NCBI RefSeq assembly: GCF_001042985.1 | Contig: NZ_JYKY01000007.1 | Coordinates: 1 to 64,000 of the forward strand | From: Pseudomonas lundensis | GTDB taxonomy: Bacteria; Pseudomonadota; Gammaproteobacteria; Pseudomonadales; Pseudomonadaceae | DNA length: 64,000 nt | Direction: 5' to 3' | Shown here: positions 9,104 to 19,412 of the stretch, piece by piece | How positions within the stretch are numbered: position 1 is the stretch's first letter | Layout: the number at the start of each line of letters is the position of its first letter | The notes under the pieces: generated by a model | Databases searched by the model: none | The model's input: the letters and a program-made list of their open reading frames with translations, nothing else | Told to the model about the DNA's origin: nothing | Made by a program: the position numbers and the translations under genes

Positions 9104-9415
9104 ATGAACGACAGCATTTACCTCACGATTCAAAACAGCCCCCGTTTCAAGGAGCTGGTTAAAAAAAGAGAGCGTTTCGCCTGGATTCTTTCGGCGATCA
9201 TGCTTGGTTTGTATGCCGGTTTTATCCTGTTGATTGCCTACGGGTCGCACATCATGGGGGCGAAGTTGAGCCCCGGTTCGTCCATTACGTGGGGAATACC
9301 GATCGGTGTCGGGCTGATTGTTTCAGCGTTTGTGTTGACAGCTATTTATATACACCGGGCCAATGGCGAGTTTGACGACCTGAACAATGCAATTCTCAAG
9401 GAGGCTGCGCAATGA
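9104..9415 (+). CDS. DUF485 family inner-membrane protein, partner of the acetate symporter
   Basis: 103 residues. ATG 9104 has GAGG nine bases upstream. Two membrane helices ([22 protein letters not shown] and [23 protein letters not shown]) follow a cytoplasmic N-terminus with the [17 protein letters not shown] pattern typical of DUF485 (YjcH). The gene overlaps actP by 4 bp (ATGA), as yjcH-actP pairs usually do. The molecular role is not established; co-translation points to assembly or regulation of the symporter. Confidence 0.9.
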   Translation: MNDSIYLTIQNSPRFKELVKKRERFAWILSAIMLGLYAGFILLIAYGSHIMGAKLSPGSSITWGIPIGVGLIVSAFVLTAIYIHRANGEFDDLNNAILKEAAQ

Positions 9416-11070
9416 TCCGGCGTCTATTGGCAACACTGGGCCTGGCAGCCTTGTCTTCTGGCGTCTGGGCGGGCGAAGCCCTGACCGGCGAAGTGCAGAA
9501 GCAACCTCTCAACGTGTCGGCGATCATCATGTTTGTGGTGTTCGTAGGCGCCACACTGTGCATTACGTATTGGGCCTCAAAGCGTAACAAGTCGGCGGCG
9601 GACTACTACGCCGCGGGCGGCAAGATCACCGGTTTTCAGAACGGTCTGGCAATTGCGGGTGACTACATGTCGGCCGCGTCCTTTCTGGGTATTTCCGCGC
9701 TGGTGTACACCTCGGGCTACGATGGCCTGATTTATTCCATCGGCTTTTTGGTGGGCTGGCCCATCATCCTGTTCCTGATTGCGGAACGTCTGCGTAACCT
9801 GGGCAAGTACACCTTTGCCGATGTGGCGTCCTACCGCCTTGGGCAGACTCAGATTCGCTCCCTGTCGGCCTGCGGGTCACTGGTGGTGGTGGCGTTTTAC
9901 CTGATTGCCCAGATGGTGGGTGCGGGCAAGCTGATCCAGCTGCTGTTCGGTCTCGATTACCACGTTGCGGTAATTCTGGTGGGCATCCTGATGTGCCTGT
10001 ATGTGCTGTTCGGCGGCATGCTGGCCACCACGTGGGTACAGATCATCAAAGCCGTGCTGTTGTTGTCCGGTGCGACGTTCATGGCCGTTATGGTGATGAA
10101 ACACGTCAACTTCGACTTCAATGCGCTGTTTGCCGAGGCGGTGCAGGTTCACCCCAAAGGTGAAGCCATCATGAGCCCGGGCGGTCTGGTCAAGGATCCG
10201 ATCTCGGCGTTTTCACTGGGTCTGGCCCTGATGTTCGGTACGGCTGGCTTGCCCCACATTCTCATGCGCTTCTTCACCGTGAGTGATGCTAAGGAAGCCC
10301 GTAAGAGCGTGCTTTATGCGACTGGCTTCATTGGTTACTTCTACATTCTGACGTTCATCATCGGGTTCGGCGCGATCATCCTTGTCAGCACGAACCCTGC
10401 GTTTAAAGATGCGGCAGGCGCGCTGCTGGGCGGCAATAACATGGCGGCCGTGCATTTGGCCGATGCCGTGGGTGGCAGTATCTTCCTGGGCTTCATTTCC
10501 GCTGTCGCTTTCGCCACGATTCTGGCGGTGGTGGCGGGCCTCACCTTGGCAGGTGCTTCGGCGGTGTCTCATGACTTGTATGCCAGTGTCATCAAAAAGG
10601 GCAAGGCAAACGACAAGGAAGAGATTCGCGTCTCGAAAATCACCACCATCGCCCTCGGCGTGCTGGCGATTGGCCTTGGCATCTTGTTTGAAAGCCAGAA
10701 CATTGCGTTCATGGTGGGCCTGGCGTTCTCCATCGCAGCCAGTTGTAACTTCCCGGTGTTGCTGCTTTCCATGTACTGGAAAAACCTCACCACGCGCGGT
10801 GCAATGATTGGCGGCTGGTTGGGGCTGGTAAGTGCCGTCGGCTTGATGGTTCTGGGTCCTACCATTTGGGTGCAGATCCTTCACCATGAAAAAGCCATCT
10901 TCCCTTACGAATACCCTGCGCTGTTCTCCATGATCATTGCATTCGTGGGTATCTGGTTCTTCTCGATTACTGACAAGTCCAAGTCGGCCGAGAAAGAGCG
11001 TGCGCTGTTCTTCCCTCAGTTTGTGCGTTCACAGACGGGCCTGGGGGCAAGCGGGGCGGTTTCTCACTAA
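9412..11070 (+). CDS. actP: Cation/acetate symporter ActP (sodium:solute symporter family)
   Basis: 552 residues, the usual length for ActP. A signal-like N-terminus ([20 protein letters not shown]) is followed by the SSS-family core: [37 protein letters not shown], and [19 protein letters not shown], with about 13 membrane helices. It takes up acetate and other short monocarboxylates with a cation. It starts inside the DUF485 stop (4-bp overlap) and is closed by a strong terminator, so the two form a bicistronic unit. Some pseudomonads have several actP-like paralogues, so the preferred substrate (acetate, pyruvate or propionate) is not certain. Confidence 0.93.
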   Translation: MIRRLLATLGLAALSSGVWAGEALTGEVQKQPLNVSAIIMFVVFVGATLCITYWASKRNKSAADYYAAGGKITGFQNGLAIAGDYMSAASFLGISALVYTSGYDGLIYSIGFLVGWPIILFLIAERLRNLGKYTFADVASYRLGQTQIRSLSACGSLVVVAFYLIAQMVGAGKLIQLLFGLDYHVAVILVGILMCLYVLFGGMLATTWVQIIKAVLLLSGATFMAVMVMKHVNFDFNALFAEAVQVHPKGEAIMSPGGLVKDPISAFSLGLALMFGTAGLPHILMRFFTVSDAKEARKSVLYATGFIGYFYILTFIIGFGAIILVSTNPAFKDAAGALLGGNNMAAVHLADAVGGSIFLGFISAVAFATILAVVAGLTLAGASAVSHDLYASVIKKGKANDKEEIRVSKITTIALGVLAIGLGILFESQNIAFMVGLAFSIAASCNFPVLLLSMYWKNLTTRGAMIGGWLGLVSAVGLMVLGPTIWVQILHHEKAIFPYEYPALFSMIIAFVGIWFFSITDKSKSAEKERALFFPQFVRSQTGLGASGAVSH

Positions 11071-11099
11071 GGTCATGCTGTAAGGCTGGAATAACCTGA

Positions 11100-11131
11100 A
11101 ATCCCCCTGTCGAAAGGCAGGGGGATTTTTT
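11100..11131 (+). terminator. Terminator after actP
   Basis: AATCCCCCTG pairs with CAGGGGGATT around a TCGAAAGG loop and is followed by T's. The next 200 bases up to the gltA terminator show no feature I can support. Confidence 0.9.
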
Positions 11132-11330
11132 GCATGCCTGAAAAAGGGGGGCGTTAATGCCGTGCGGCAACCGAGGCAGTTGTGGTGCGTGGTGAGTTTA
11201 ATCTACAGGCGCGCTGGGGCGTTGATGTGAGGCCGAGGGCGCGTGCTTGACAGGAACGGCAGGGTCTAGGGCGGGTAGCGTTGCGTTATGCGTGCGCGCT
11301 GTGTTGGGTCGGCGGGGGAGAATTCAGGGC

Positions 11331-11362
11331 AAAAAAATACGGCCTCTGGAGAGAGGCCGTAT
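11331..11362 (-). terminator. Terminator of gltA
   Basis: Read on the minus strand, ATACGGCCTCT pairs with AGAGGCCGTAT and is followed by a run of seven T. It lies 36 bases past the gltA stop. Confidence 0.88.
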
Positions 11363-11397
11363 TTATTGCAGGTGTCGCGCGGTCGTTAGACGGACGC

Positions 11398-12687
11398 TTA
11401 CTTGCGGTCTTCGAGTTTGGTCAGGTCACGCTGCTCGTAGCCGGTGTACAGCTGGCGCGGACGGCCAATCTTGTACGGGCTGGAGAGCATTTCTTTCCAG
11501 TGCGAGATCCAGCCCACGGTACGCGACAGGGCAAAGATCACGGTGAACATGCTGGTTGGAATGCCGATCGCCTTGAGGATGATCCCCGAGTAGAAGTCGA
11601 CGTTCGGGTACAGCGAGCGTTCGATGAAGTACGGGTCGGTCAGGGCGATCTCTTCCAGGCGCATGGCCAGTTCGAGTTGCGGATCGTTCTGGATGCCCAG
11701 TTCTTTGAGCACTTCGTCGCAGGTCTTTTTCATGACCGTTGCACGCGGGTCGCGGTTTTTGTAAACGCGGTGACCGAAGCCCATCAGTTTGAACGGATCG
11801 TTCTTGTCCTTGGCCTTGGCGATGAACGTGTCGATGTTGGAGACATCGCCAATTTCGTCGAGCATGGTCAGTACGGCCTCGTTGGCGCCGCCGTGAGCAG
11901 GCCCCCACAGTGCAGCGATGCCCGCCGCAATACAGGCGAACGGGTTGGCACCCGAGGAGCCTGCCAGGCGTACGGTGGACGTCGACGCGTTCTGTTCGTG
12001 GTCGGCGTGCAGGATAAAGATCTTATCCATGGCCTTGGCCAGCACCGGGCTGATCGGTTTGATCTCGCACGGGGTGTTGAACATCATGTGCAGGAAGTTT
12101 TCGGCGTAGCTCAGGTCGTTACGTGGGTACATCATGGGCTGGCCCATGGAGTACTTGTAAACCATTGCGGCCAGGGTCGGCATCTTGGCAACCAGGCGGA
12201 TCGCTGAAATTTCGCGATGCTGCGGGTTATTGATGTCGAGGGAGTCGTGGTAGAAGGCAGACAGGGCGCCGACTACGCCGCACATGACGGCCATCGGGTG
12301 GGCATCGCGACGGAAACCGTTGAAAAAGGTCTTCAGCTGTTCGTGAACCATGGTGTGGTTCTTGACGGTGCTGACGAACTGGGCTTTCTGCTCTGCGGTC
12401 GGCAGTTCGCCGTTCAGCAGCAGATAAGCGGTTTCAAGGTAGTCAGAATGTTCGGCCAGTTGTTCGATCGGGTAGCCGCGGTGCAGCAGGATACCGTTGT
12501 CACCATCAATATAGGTGATCTTCGACTCGCAGGACGCGGTCGACATGAAGCCAGGGTCAAATGTGAACCGGCCCGTGGCCGTGAGGCCTCGCACATCGAT
12601 TACATCGGGACCCACGGTGCCAGTTAAAATGGGCAGCTCGACGGGGGCTGCGCCCTCGATGATCAACTGCGCTTTTTTGTCAGCCAT
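11398..12687 (-). CDS. gltA: Citrate synthase, type II (hexameric)
   Basis: 429 residues, full length for proteobacterial type II enzymes. It condenses oxaloacetate and acetyl-CoA to citrate. The catalytic residues are present: His in [11 protein letters not shown] (about 265), His in [14 protein letters not shown] (about 306) and Asp in PNVDFYSG (about 363). The N-terminal domain around [22 protein letters not shown] is the one linked to allosteric NADH control in this class. It is divergent from sdhCDAB with about 350 bases between them, the standard arrangement in Pseudomonas. Confidence 0.98.
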   Translation of the reverse strand: MADKKAQLIIEGAAPVELPILTGTVGPDVIDVRGLTATGRFTFDPGFMSTASCESKITYIDGDNGILLHRGYPIEQLAEHSDYLETAYLLLNGELPTAEQKAQFVSTVKNHTMVHEQLKTFFNGFRRDAHPMAVMCGVVGALSAFYHDSLDINNPQHREISAIRLVAKMPTLAAMVYKYSMGQPMMYPRNDLSYAENFLHMMFNTPCEIKPISPVLAKAMDKIFILHADHEQNASTSTVRLAGSSGANPFACIAAGIAALWGPAHGGANEAVLTMLDEIGDVSNIDTFIAKAKDKNDPFKLMGFGHRVYKNRDPRATVMKKTCDEVLKELGIQNDPQLELAMRLEEIALTDPYFIERSLYPNVDFYSGIILKAIGIPTSMFTVIFALSRTVGWISHWKEMLSSPYKIGRPRQLYTGYEQRDLTKLEDRK

Positions 12688-12887
12688 GTGGCCTCCTATT
12701 TATGCTTGAAATCATCAGACAGACCCCCCACGCAGGGCCCGCACCACTATAGTGAGATAAATTTGAATGTCAATTTGCCTAAAGTCTTGCTGTACAAGGC
12801 TTTGAGGAGCATTTTTTAGCGATTATCCCTGCCGTTTACGCCTTTTGTAGCTTCATTGCAATGAGCTATTAGGGGGAGGTGATTGCG

Positions 12888-12916
12888 TTGTCATTAGTGA
12901 CCTAACTGTCTATACT
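12888..12916 (+). promoter_or_regulatory. Near-consensus sigma70 promoter for sdhCDAB
   Basis: TTGTCA (12888-12893), a 17-base spacer and TATACT (12911-12916) match the consensus at 5/6 and 5/6. It lies about 120 bases before sdhC, leaving a long untranslated leader. The rest of the 350-base gltA-sdhC gap must also carry the gltA promoter, which I could not pinpoint. Confidence 0.7.
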
Positions 12917-13038
12917 CGGCAGCCGACCGCCAGGGGCTTTTGGGCCCGTTTAGATGGGGGTCGTCACTCCCTGGGTGGTGGGTACCTGACCAGTGCACAT
13001 CCCAACAAACTTGCCCTGATTGTTAGGGGCTCTTCAGT

Positions 13039-13425
13039 GTGAAAAAAGCCGTGAATAGCCAACGACCTGTAAACCTAGACCTAAGGACCATCAAACTCCC
13101 CATTACCGGCGTTACGTCATTTCTGCACCGTGTATCGGGCATCATTCTCTTTCTCGGCCTGGGCATCATGCTTTATGCATTGAGCAAATCCCTGGGTTCG
13201 GAAGAAGGTTTTGCCGAGGTGAAGGCATGCTTGACCAGTCCGCTGGCCAAATTCGTAGCGTGGGGCCTGCTCTCTGCCTTGCTGTACCACTTGGTGGCAG
13301 GTATTCGCCATTTGATCATGGACATGGGCATCGGTGAGACGCTGGAAGGCGGCAAACTGGGCTCGAAAATCGTAATCGTCATTTCCGTGGTGATGATCGT
13401 TCTGGCGGGAGTTTGGATATGGTAA
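13039..13425 (+). CDS. sdhC: Succinate dehydrogenase cytochrome b556 subunit
   Basis: 128 residues. GTG 13039 gives VKKAVNSQRPVNLDLRTIKLPITG, matching the usual pseudomonad N-terminus; an in-frame GTG at 13051 is the alternative. Three membrane helices are visible. The motif TSFLHRVSGIILFLG carries the SxxHRxSG quinone-site signature, and the heme-ligand His lies in ALLYHLVAGIRHLIMD. It anchors complex II in the inner membrane and binds heme b and ubiquinone. First gene of the sdh-suc operon; its stop overlaps the sdhD start. Confidence 0.96.
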   Translation: MKKAVNSQRPVNLDLRTIKLPITGVTSFLHRVSGIILFLGLGIMLYALSKSLGSEEGFAEVKACLTSPLAKFVAWGLLSALLYHLVAGIRHLIMDMGIGETLEGGKLGSKIVIVISVVMIVLAGVWIW

Positions 13426-13787
13426 CCAGCGTTACGAACCTGTCGCGTTCGGGCCTCTATGACTGGATGGCACAGCGTGTGTCTGCGGTCGTTCTAGCGG
13501 CTTATTTCATCTTCCTGATCGGGTACCTCGTTGCGAACCCTGGCATTGGCTACGCCCAATGGCATGAGCTGTTCGCAAGCAACTGGATGCGTATCTTCAG
13601 TCTGCTGGCCCTTGTTGCACTCGGCGCTCACGCCTGGGTCGGCATGTGGACCATCGCGACCGACTACCTGACGCCGATGGCGCTGGGCAAGTCCGCGACA
13701 GCAGTACGTTTCCTCTTCCAGGCAGTATGCGGCGTTGCAATGTTCGCTTACTTCGTCTGGGGTGTGCAGATTCTTTGGGGTATCTGA
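13419..13787 (+). CDS. sdhD: Succinate dehydrogenase hydrophobic membrane anchor subunit
   Basis: 122 residues from ATG 13419, which overlaps the sdhC stop by 7 bp. SRSGLYDWMAQRVSAVVLAAYFIFL has the conserved W-x-x-Q-R quinone-site pattern, and the heme-side His lies in LLALVALGAHAWVGMWTIATDY, followed by the Asp-Tyr of the quinone pocket. Three membrane helices. Pairs with SdhC to hold SdhAB on the membrane. Confidence 0.96.
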   Translation: MVTSVTNLSRSGLYDWMAQRVSAVVLAAYFIFLIGYLVANPGIGYAQWHELFASNWMRIFSLLALVALGAHAWVGMWTIATDYLTPMALGKSATAVRFLFQAVCGVAMFAYFVWGVQILWGI

Positions 13788-13790
13788 GTC

Positions 13791-15566
13791 ATGGCTAACA
13801 CAGTTAATACACTTTCGTTCGACGCCATCATTGTAGGCGGCGGCGGTGCTGGCATGCGTGCTGCCCTGCAGCTGGCACAAGGCGGTCACAAGACTGCTGT
13901 AATCACCAAAGTCTTCCCGACCCGTTCGCACACCGTATCGGCACAGGGTGGCATCACCTGCGCCATCGCGTCTGCAGACCCGAACGATGACTGGCGCTGG
14001 CACATGTACGATACCGTCAAGGGTTCCGACTACATCGGTGACCAGGACGCTATCGAATACATGTGTTCCGTAGGGCCGGAAGCCGTGTTCGAGCTTGAAC
14101 ACATGGGCTTGCCGTTCTCCCGCACCGAACAGGGTCGTATTTATCAGCGTCCTTTCGGCGGCCAGTCGAAAGATTTCGGTAAGGGTGGCCAGGCTGCCCG
14201 TACATGCGCCGCAGCTGACCGTACCGGTCACGCCCTGCTGCACACCCTGTACCAGGCCAACCTGAAGGCCGGCACTGTATTCCTGAACGAATACTACGGT
14301 GTCGATCTGGTCAAGAACGAAGACGGCGCCTTTGTCGGCATGATCGTCATCTGCATTGAAACAGGTGAAACCTCTTACGTTCGCGCGAACGCAACCGTGT
14401 TGGCGACTGGCGGTGCAGGCCGTATCTACTCCTCCACCACCAACGCCCTGATCAACACCGGTGACGGTATTGGCATGGCGCTGCGTGCAGGCGTTCCGGT
14501 GCAGGACATCGAAATGTGGCAGTTCCACCCAACCGGTATCGCCGGCGCGGGTGTACTGGTTACAGAAGGTTGCCGTGGTGAAGGTGGATACCTGATCAAC
14601 AAGCACGGCGAGCGTTTCATGGAGCGTTATGCGCCGAACGCCAAAGACCTGGCTGGACGTGACGTAGTCGCTCGCTCGATGGTTAAAGAAATCATCGCGG
14701 GCAACGGTTGCGGTCCGGATGGCGACCACGTGATGCTGAAACTCGATCACCTGGGTGAAGAAGTGCTGCACAGCCGTCTGCCAGGCATCTGCGAACTGTC
14801 CAAAACGTTCGCGCACGTTGACCCGGTTCTGGCGCCAGTTCCAGTCGTTCCTACTTGCCACTACATGATGGGCGGTGTTGCCACCAACATTCATGGTCAG
14901 GCAATTACTCAGGACGCTGAAGGCAATGACGCAATCATTCCTGGCTTGTTCGCGGTCGGTGAAGTGGCGTGCGTATCGGTTCACGGTGCCAACCGTCTGG
15001 GCGGCAACTCGTTGCTCGACCTGGTGGTGTTCGGTCGTGCGGCTGGCCTGTTCCTTGAGCAGACCCTGAAAGAAGGCGTTGATTACGCCCGTCCACGTCA
15101 GGCGGATATCGACGCTGCCCTGGCACGTCTGGATGGCTTGAACTCGCGCACTGATGGCGAAGACGTGGCTACCCTGCGTAAAGAGCTGCAAAGCTGCATG
15201 CAGAACTACTTCGGTGTATTCCGTACCGGCGAATACATGCAGAAGGGTATTGCCCAGCTGCAAGAGCTGCGCAAGCGCATCGCCAACGTGAAAATCAACG
15301 ATAAGAGCCAGGCATTCAACACGGCCCGTATCGAAGCACTTGAGCTGCAAAACCTGCTTGAAGTGGCTGAAGCCACTGCAATCGCTGCTGAAACCCGTAA
15401 AGAATCGCGCGGTGCTCACGCCCGTGAAGACTACGAAGATCGTGACGACGTTAACTGGCTGTGCCACACCCTGTACTTCCCGGGTGAGAAACGCGTAGCC
15501 AAGCGTGCGGTGAACTTCTCGCCGAAAACCGTTCCGACCTTCCAGCCAATGGTTCGTACTTACTAA
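13791..15566 (+). CDS. sdhA: Succinate dehydrogenase flavoprotein subunit
   Basis: 590 residues. It oxidises succinate to fumarate and carries covalent FAD. Seen: the dinucleotide fold ([19 protein letters not shown]), the FAD-attachment region [12 protein letters not shown], substrate-site motifs [23 protein letters not shown] and the [10 protein letters not shown] segment, and [21 protein letters not shown]. Starts 3 bases after the sdhD stop, within the sdhCDAB operon. Family length is normal. Confidence 0.98.
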   Translation: MANTVNTLSFDAIIVGGGGAGMRAALQLAQGGHKTAVITKVFPTRSHTVSAQGGITCAIASADPNDDWRWHMYDTVKGSDYIGDQDAIEYMCSVGPEAVFELEHMGLPFSRTEQGRIYQRPFGGQSKDFGKGGQAARTCAAADRTGHALLHTLYQANLKAGTVFLNEYYGVDLVKNEDGAFVGMIVICIETGETSYVRANATVLATGGAGRIYSSTTNALINTGDGIGMALRAGVPVQDIEMWQFHPTGIAGAGVLVTEGCRGEGGYLINKHGERFMERYAPNAKDLAGRDVVARSMVKEIIAGNGCGPDGDHVMLKLDHLGEEVLHSRLPGICELSKTFAHVDPVLAPVPVVPTCHYMMGGVATNIHGQAITQDAEGNDAIIPGLFAVGEVACVSVHGANRLGGNSLLDLVVFGRAAGLFLEQTLKEGVDYARPRQADIDAALARLDGLNSRTDGEDVATLRKELQSCMQNYFGVFRTGEYMQKGIAQLQELRKRIANVKINDKSQAFNTARIEALELQNLLEVAEATAIAAETRKESRGAHAREDYEDRDDVNWLCHTLYFPGEKRVAKRAVNFSPKTVPTFQPMVRTY

Positions 15567-15577
15567 GGGTGGCCGAT

Positions 15578-16282
15578 ATGTTGAAAGTCAGTGTTTATCG
15601 CTACAACCCGGATCAGGACGCTGCACCGTTCATGCAGGAGTTCCAGGTCAATACCAATGGTAAAGACCTCATGGTGCTGGACGTTCTGGCCCTGATCAAA
15701 GAGCAGGACGAAGGTTTTTCCTATCGTCGCTCTTGCCGCGAAGGCGTGTGTGGCTCCGACGGCATGAACATCAACGGCAAGAACGGCCTGGCGTGCGTCA
15801 CGCCGCTGTCCGCTGTCGTAAAAGGTAACAAGTTGGTGATCCGTCCGTTGCCAGGTTTGCCGGTTATCCGTGACCTGGTCGTCGACATGAGCATCTTCTA
15901 CAAGCAATACGAGAAGGTGAAGCCGTTCCTGCAGAACGATACGCCGGCCCCGGCCATCGAACGTCTGCAATCGCCAGAAGAGCGTGAAAAGCTCGACGGT
16001 CTGTACGAGTGCATCCTGTGCGCTTGCTGCTCGACTTCGTGCCCGTCCTTCTGGTGGAACCCGGACAAGTTCCTGGGCCCTGCTGCACTGCTGCAAGCCT
16101 ACCGTTTCCTGGCTGACAGCCGTGACACCAAGACCAGCGAGCGTCTGGCTTCACTGGATGACCCGTTCAGCGTATTCCGCTGCCGCGGGATCATGAACTG
16201 CGTGAACGTGTGTCCGAAGGGTCTGAACCCGACTAAGGCCATCGGCCACGTGCGTAGCATGCTGCTGCAAAGCGGCGTCTGA
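15578..16282 (+). CDS. sdhB: Succinate dehydrogenase iron-sulfur subunit
   Basis: 234 residues. I chose ATG 15578 (MLKVSVYRYNPDQD) because AAGGG lies eight bases upstream; the GTG at 15569 overlaps that site. The [2Fe-2S] cysteines are in RRSCREGVCGSDGMNINGKNGLAC. The [4Fe-4S] and [3Fe-4S] ligands are in CILCACCSTSCPSFWWNP and CRGIMNCVNVCPKGLNP. It passes electrons from SdhA to the quinone site in SdhCD. Last sdh gene, followed by a probable partial terminator before sucA. Confidence 0.97.
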   Translation: MLKVSVYRYNPDQDAAPFMQEFQVNTNGKDLMVLDVLALIKEQDEGFSYRRSCREGVCGSDGMNINGKNGLACVTPLSAVVKGNKLVIRPLPGLPVIRDLVVDMSIFYKQYEKVKPFLQNDTPAPAIERLQSPEEREKLDGLYECILCACCSTSCPSFWWNPDKFLGPAALLQAYRFLADSRDTKTSERLASLDDPFSVFRCRGIMNCVNVCPKGLNPTKAIGHVRSMLLQSGV

Positions 16283-16319
16283 TACACCGCTCTACCGTAG
16301 ATCGCTGTAACCGAAGATG

Positions 16320-16353
16320 CTGCGGCGCAGGCTTCAACCGGCGCCGTAGTTTT
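16320..16353 (+). terminator. Hairpin terminator between sdhB and sucA
   Basis: CTGCGGCGC (16320-16328) pairs with GCGCCGTAG (16341-16349, one G-T wobble), followed by TTTT. With 259 bases between sdhB and sucA this probably attenuates rather than fully separates the two gene sets. No other feature stands out in the gap. Confidence 0.65.
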
Positions 16354-16541
16354 AACCTGAGCAGCAGCTCACAAAGTTGCGGCTCTTATTTTGAAGAAAT
16401 GAGACCAGCAGGGGCATCCGGGCTGGTACCCGGACTATCAGCGTGATCCTAAGTGGCTTGTTTTAGTCGCTGTATTCGGACTTTCTCAAGCATGCTCTGG
16501 TGTTCTCGTCGATGGTGTCCCCTAACCGAGGGTGACCAAGC

Positions 16542-19373
16542 ATGCAAGAAAGCGTGATGCAGCGCATGTGGAACAGCGGCTATCTTTCAGGTGGTAACGC
16601 TGCCTATGTGGAAGAGCTCTACGAGCTCTACCTGCACGACCCTAACGCTGTGCCAGAAGAATGGCGCACCAAATTTCAGACGTTGCCGACTGACGGCAAC
16701 TCTGCCAACGATGTTTCGCACTCCACAATCCGCGACCATTTCGTGCTGCTGGCAAAGAACCAGCGCCGCGCCCAACCGGTTTCCGCCGGGAGCGTGAGCA
16801 GTGAGCACGAGAAGAAGCAGGTTGAAGTGCTGCGATTGATCCAGGCCTATCGGATGCGCGGCCACCAGGCAGCCCAGCTTGATCCGCTGGGGCTGTGGCA
16901 GCGTCCTGCACCTGCAGACCTGTCGATCAATCATTACGGCTTGACCAATGCCGATCTTGATACGACCTTCCGTGCCGGCGACCTGTACATCGGCAAAGAG
17001 GAAGCGAGCCTACGCGAAATTCTCGAAGCGTTGCAGCAGACATATTGCCGCACCATTGGCGCAGAGTTCACGCACATCGTCGATTCCGAGCAGCGCCACT
17101 GGTTTGAACAGCGCCTCGAAAGCGTGCGCGGCCGCCCAACGTATTCGGCTGAAGTCAAAAGCCATCTGCTTGAGCGCGTCACGGCTGCCGAAGGTCTGGA
17201 AAAATACCTGGGCACCAAATATCCGGGCACCAAGCGTTTCGGCCTGGAAGGCGGCGAGAGCCTGATTCCTTTGCTGGACGAGCTGATCCAGCGTTCGGGC
17301 AACTACGGCACCAAAGAAATCGTCATCGGCATGGCCCACCGTGGTCGTCTGAACGTATTGGTGAACACCTTCGGCAAAAACCCGCGCGAGTTGTTCGACG
17401 AGTTCGAAGGCAAGAAAAAGATCGAGCTGGGTTCCGGTGACGTTAAATACCACCAGGGCTTCTCCTCCAACGTCATGACCTCCGGTGGCGAAGTTCACCT
17501 GGCCATGGCGTTTAACCCGTCCCACCTGGAAATCGTTTCTCCAGTGGTTGAAGGGTCTGTACGTGCACGCCAGGATCGTCGTAACGACAAGACGGGCGAC
17601 AAGGTTCTGCCGATTTCCATCCACGGTGACGCTGCGTTCGCAGGTCAGGGCGTGGTCATGGAAACCTTCCAGATGTCGCAAACACGCGGCTTCAAGACTG
17701 GCGGTACCGTACACCTGGTGATTAACAACCAGGTGGGCTTCACCATCAGCAACCCGCTGGACTCGCGTTCCACCGAGTACTGCACCGACGTCGCGAAAAT
17801 GATTCAAGCGCCGATCCTCCATGTCAATGGTGATGATCCGGAAGCCGTCATGTTCGTGACCCAGCTGGCTATCGACTACCGCATGCAGTTCAAGCGTGAC
17901 GTCGTGATCGACCTGTTCTGCTACCGCCGTCGCGGTCACAACGAGGCCGACGAGCCAAACGGCACTCAGCCGCTGATGTATCAGCAGATCGCCAAACAGC
18001 GCACCACCCGTGAACTGTATGCCGACCGTCTGACTCAGGAAGGTGTGGTTGACACAGATCGCGTTCAGGCCAAGATCGACGAATACCGCAACGCGCTGGA
18101 CAACGGTCTGCATGTGGTAAAAAGCCTGGTCAAAGAGCCTAACAAAGAGCTGTTCGTAGACTGGCGTCCGTACCTGGGCCATGCCTGGACTGCGCGTCAC
18201 GACACGCGTTTTGATCTCAAAACCCTGCAAGAGCTGTCGGCCAAGCTGCTGGAAATTCCAGAAGGCTTCGTCATGCAGCGTCAGGTGTCGAAGATCTACG
18301 AAGACCGTCAAAAAATGCAAGCCGGTGGCCTGCCGATCAACTGGGGTTATGCCGAAACCATGGCATACGCGACCCTGGCGTTCGAAGGTCACCCGATCCG
18401 CATGACGGGTCAGGACATCGGCCGCGGTACGTTCTCGCACCGTCACGCCGTGTTGCACAACCAGAAAGACGCCAGCACCTACATTCCGTTGCAGCACCTG
18501 TACGAAGGTCAGCCTCGCTTTGACCTGTACGACTCGTTGCTGTCGGAAGAAGCGGTATTGGCGTTTGAATACGGCTACTCGACCACCACGCCAAACGCGC
18601 TGGTGATCTGGGAAGCCCAGTTCGGCGACTTCGCCAACGGTGCACAGGTTGTGATCGACCAGTTCATCACCAGCGGCGAGCACAAGTGGGGTCGCCTGTG
18701 CGGTCTGACCATGTTGCTGCCACACGGTTATGAAGGTCAGGGCCCCGAGCACTCCTCGGCACGTCTTGAGCGTTACCTGCAGCTGTGCGCCGAGCACAAC
18801 ATTCAGGTGTGCGTACCGACCACTCCGGCGCAGATCTACCATCTGCTGCGTCGTCAGGTCATCCGTCCGCTGCGCAAGCCGCTGGTGGTACTGACGCCGA
18901 AGTCGTTGCTGCGCCACAAACTGGCCGTGTCGACCCTCGAAGATCTGGCAGAAGGTTCGTTCCAGACCGTTATCCCGGAAATCGACGCGCAGGATCCGGC
19001 GAACGTCGAGCGCATCGTCCTGTGTAGCGGCAAGGTCTACTATGACCTGCTGGAAAAACGCCGTGCCGAAGGTCGTGAAGACATCGCCATCGTGCGTCTT
19101 GAGCAGCTGTACCCGTTCCCTGAGGACGACTTGATTGAAGTCCTGGCTCCGTACAAAAACGTCAAACACATTGTTTGGTGTCAGGAAGAGCCGATGAACC
19201 AGGGTGCCTGGTACTGCAGCCAGCATCACATGCGCCGCATCATTGGCGGTCACGACAAGTCGCTCGTACTTGAGTACGCGGGCCGTGACGCTTCTGCTGC
19301 ACCTGCTTGTGGTTATGCATCGATGCACGCCGAGCAACAGGCCAAACTGTTGCAAGACGCGTTTACTGTTTAA
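16542..19373 (+). CDS. sucA: 2-oxoglutarate dehydrogenase E1 component
   Basis: 943 residues, full length. A thiamine-diphosphate enzyme that decarboxylates 2-oxoglutarate and transfers the succinyl group to the SucB lipoyl arm. Seen: the N-terminal MWNSGYLSGGNAAYVEELYELYL region, the HRGRLNVL segment, the ThDP/Mg site ISIHGDAAFAGQGVVMETFQMS followed by VINNQVGFTISNP, and the C-terminal transketolase-type domain (RGTFSHRHAVLHNQ, WEAQFGDFANGAQVVIDQF). The ATG at 16542 is preceded by CGAGGGTGA. Forms the odh complex with the two genes downstream. Confidence 0.98.
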   Translation: MQESVMQRMWNSGYLSGGNAAYVEELYELYLHDPNAVPEEWRTKFQTLPTDGNSANDVSHSTIRDHFVLLAKNQRRAQPVSAGSVSSEHEKKQVEVLRLIQAYRMRGHQAAQLDPLGLWQRPAPADLSINHYGLTNADLDTTFRAGDLYIGKEEASLREILEALQQTYCRTIGAEFTHIVDSEQRHWFEQRLESVRGRPTYSAEVKSHLLERVTAAEGLEKYLGTKYPGTKRFGLEGGESLIPLLDELIQRSGNYGTKEIVIGMAHRGRLNVLVNTFGKNPRELFDEFEGKKKIELGSGDVKYHQGFSSNVMTSGGEVHLAMAFNPSHLEIVSPVVEGSVRARQDRRNDKTGDKVLPISIHGDAAFAGQGVVMETFQMSQTRGFKTGGTVHLVINNQVGFTISNPLDSRSTEYCTDVAKMIQAPILHVNGDDPEAVMFVTQLAIDYRMQFKRDVVIDLFCYRRRGHNEADEPNGTQPLMYQQIAKQRTTRELYADRLTQEGVVDTDRVQAKIDEYRNALDNGLHVVKSLVKEPNKELFVDWRPYLGHAWTARHDTRFDLKTLQELSAKLLEIPEGFVMQRQVSKIYEDRQKMQAGGLPINWGYAETMAYATLAFEGHPIRMTGQDIGRGTFSHRHAVLHNQKDASTYIPLQHLYEGQPRFDLYDSLLSEEAVLAFEYGYSTTTPNALVIWEAQFGDFANGAQVVIDQFITSGEHKWGRLCGLTMLLPHGYEGQGPEHSSARLERYLQLCAEHNIQVCVPTTPAQIYHLLRRQVIRPLRKPLVVLTPKSLLRHKLAVSTLEDLAEGSFQTVIPEIDAQDPANVERIVLCSGKVYYDLLEKRRAEGREDIAIVRLEQLYPFPEDDLIEVLAPYKNVKHIVWCQEEPMNQGAWYCSQHHMRRIIGGHDKSLVLEYAGRDASAAPACGYASMHAEQQAKLLQDAFTV

Positions 19374-19412
19374 CGCCTTCGCGCACTGAACCGAATTAAA
19401 GGAACCACGAAC

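Noticed and set aside
13494-15467. 657-codon minus-strand frame opposite sdhD and sdhA
   Set aside because: Same cause; sdhA on the plus strand is certain.
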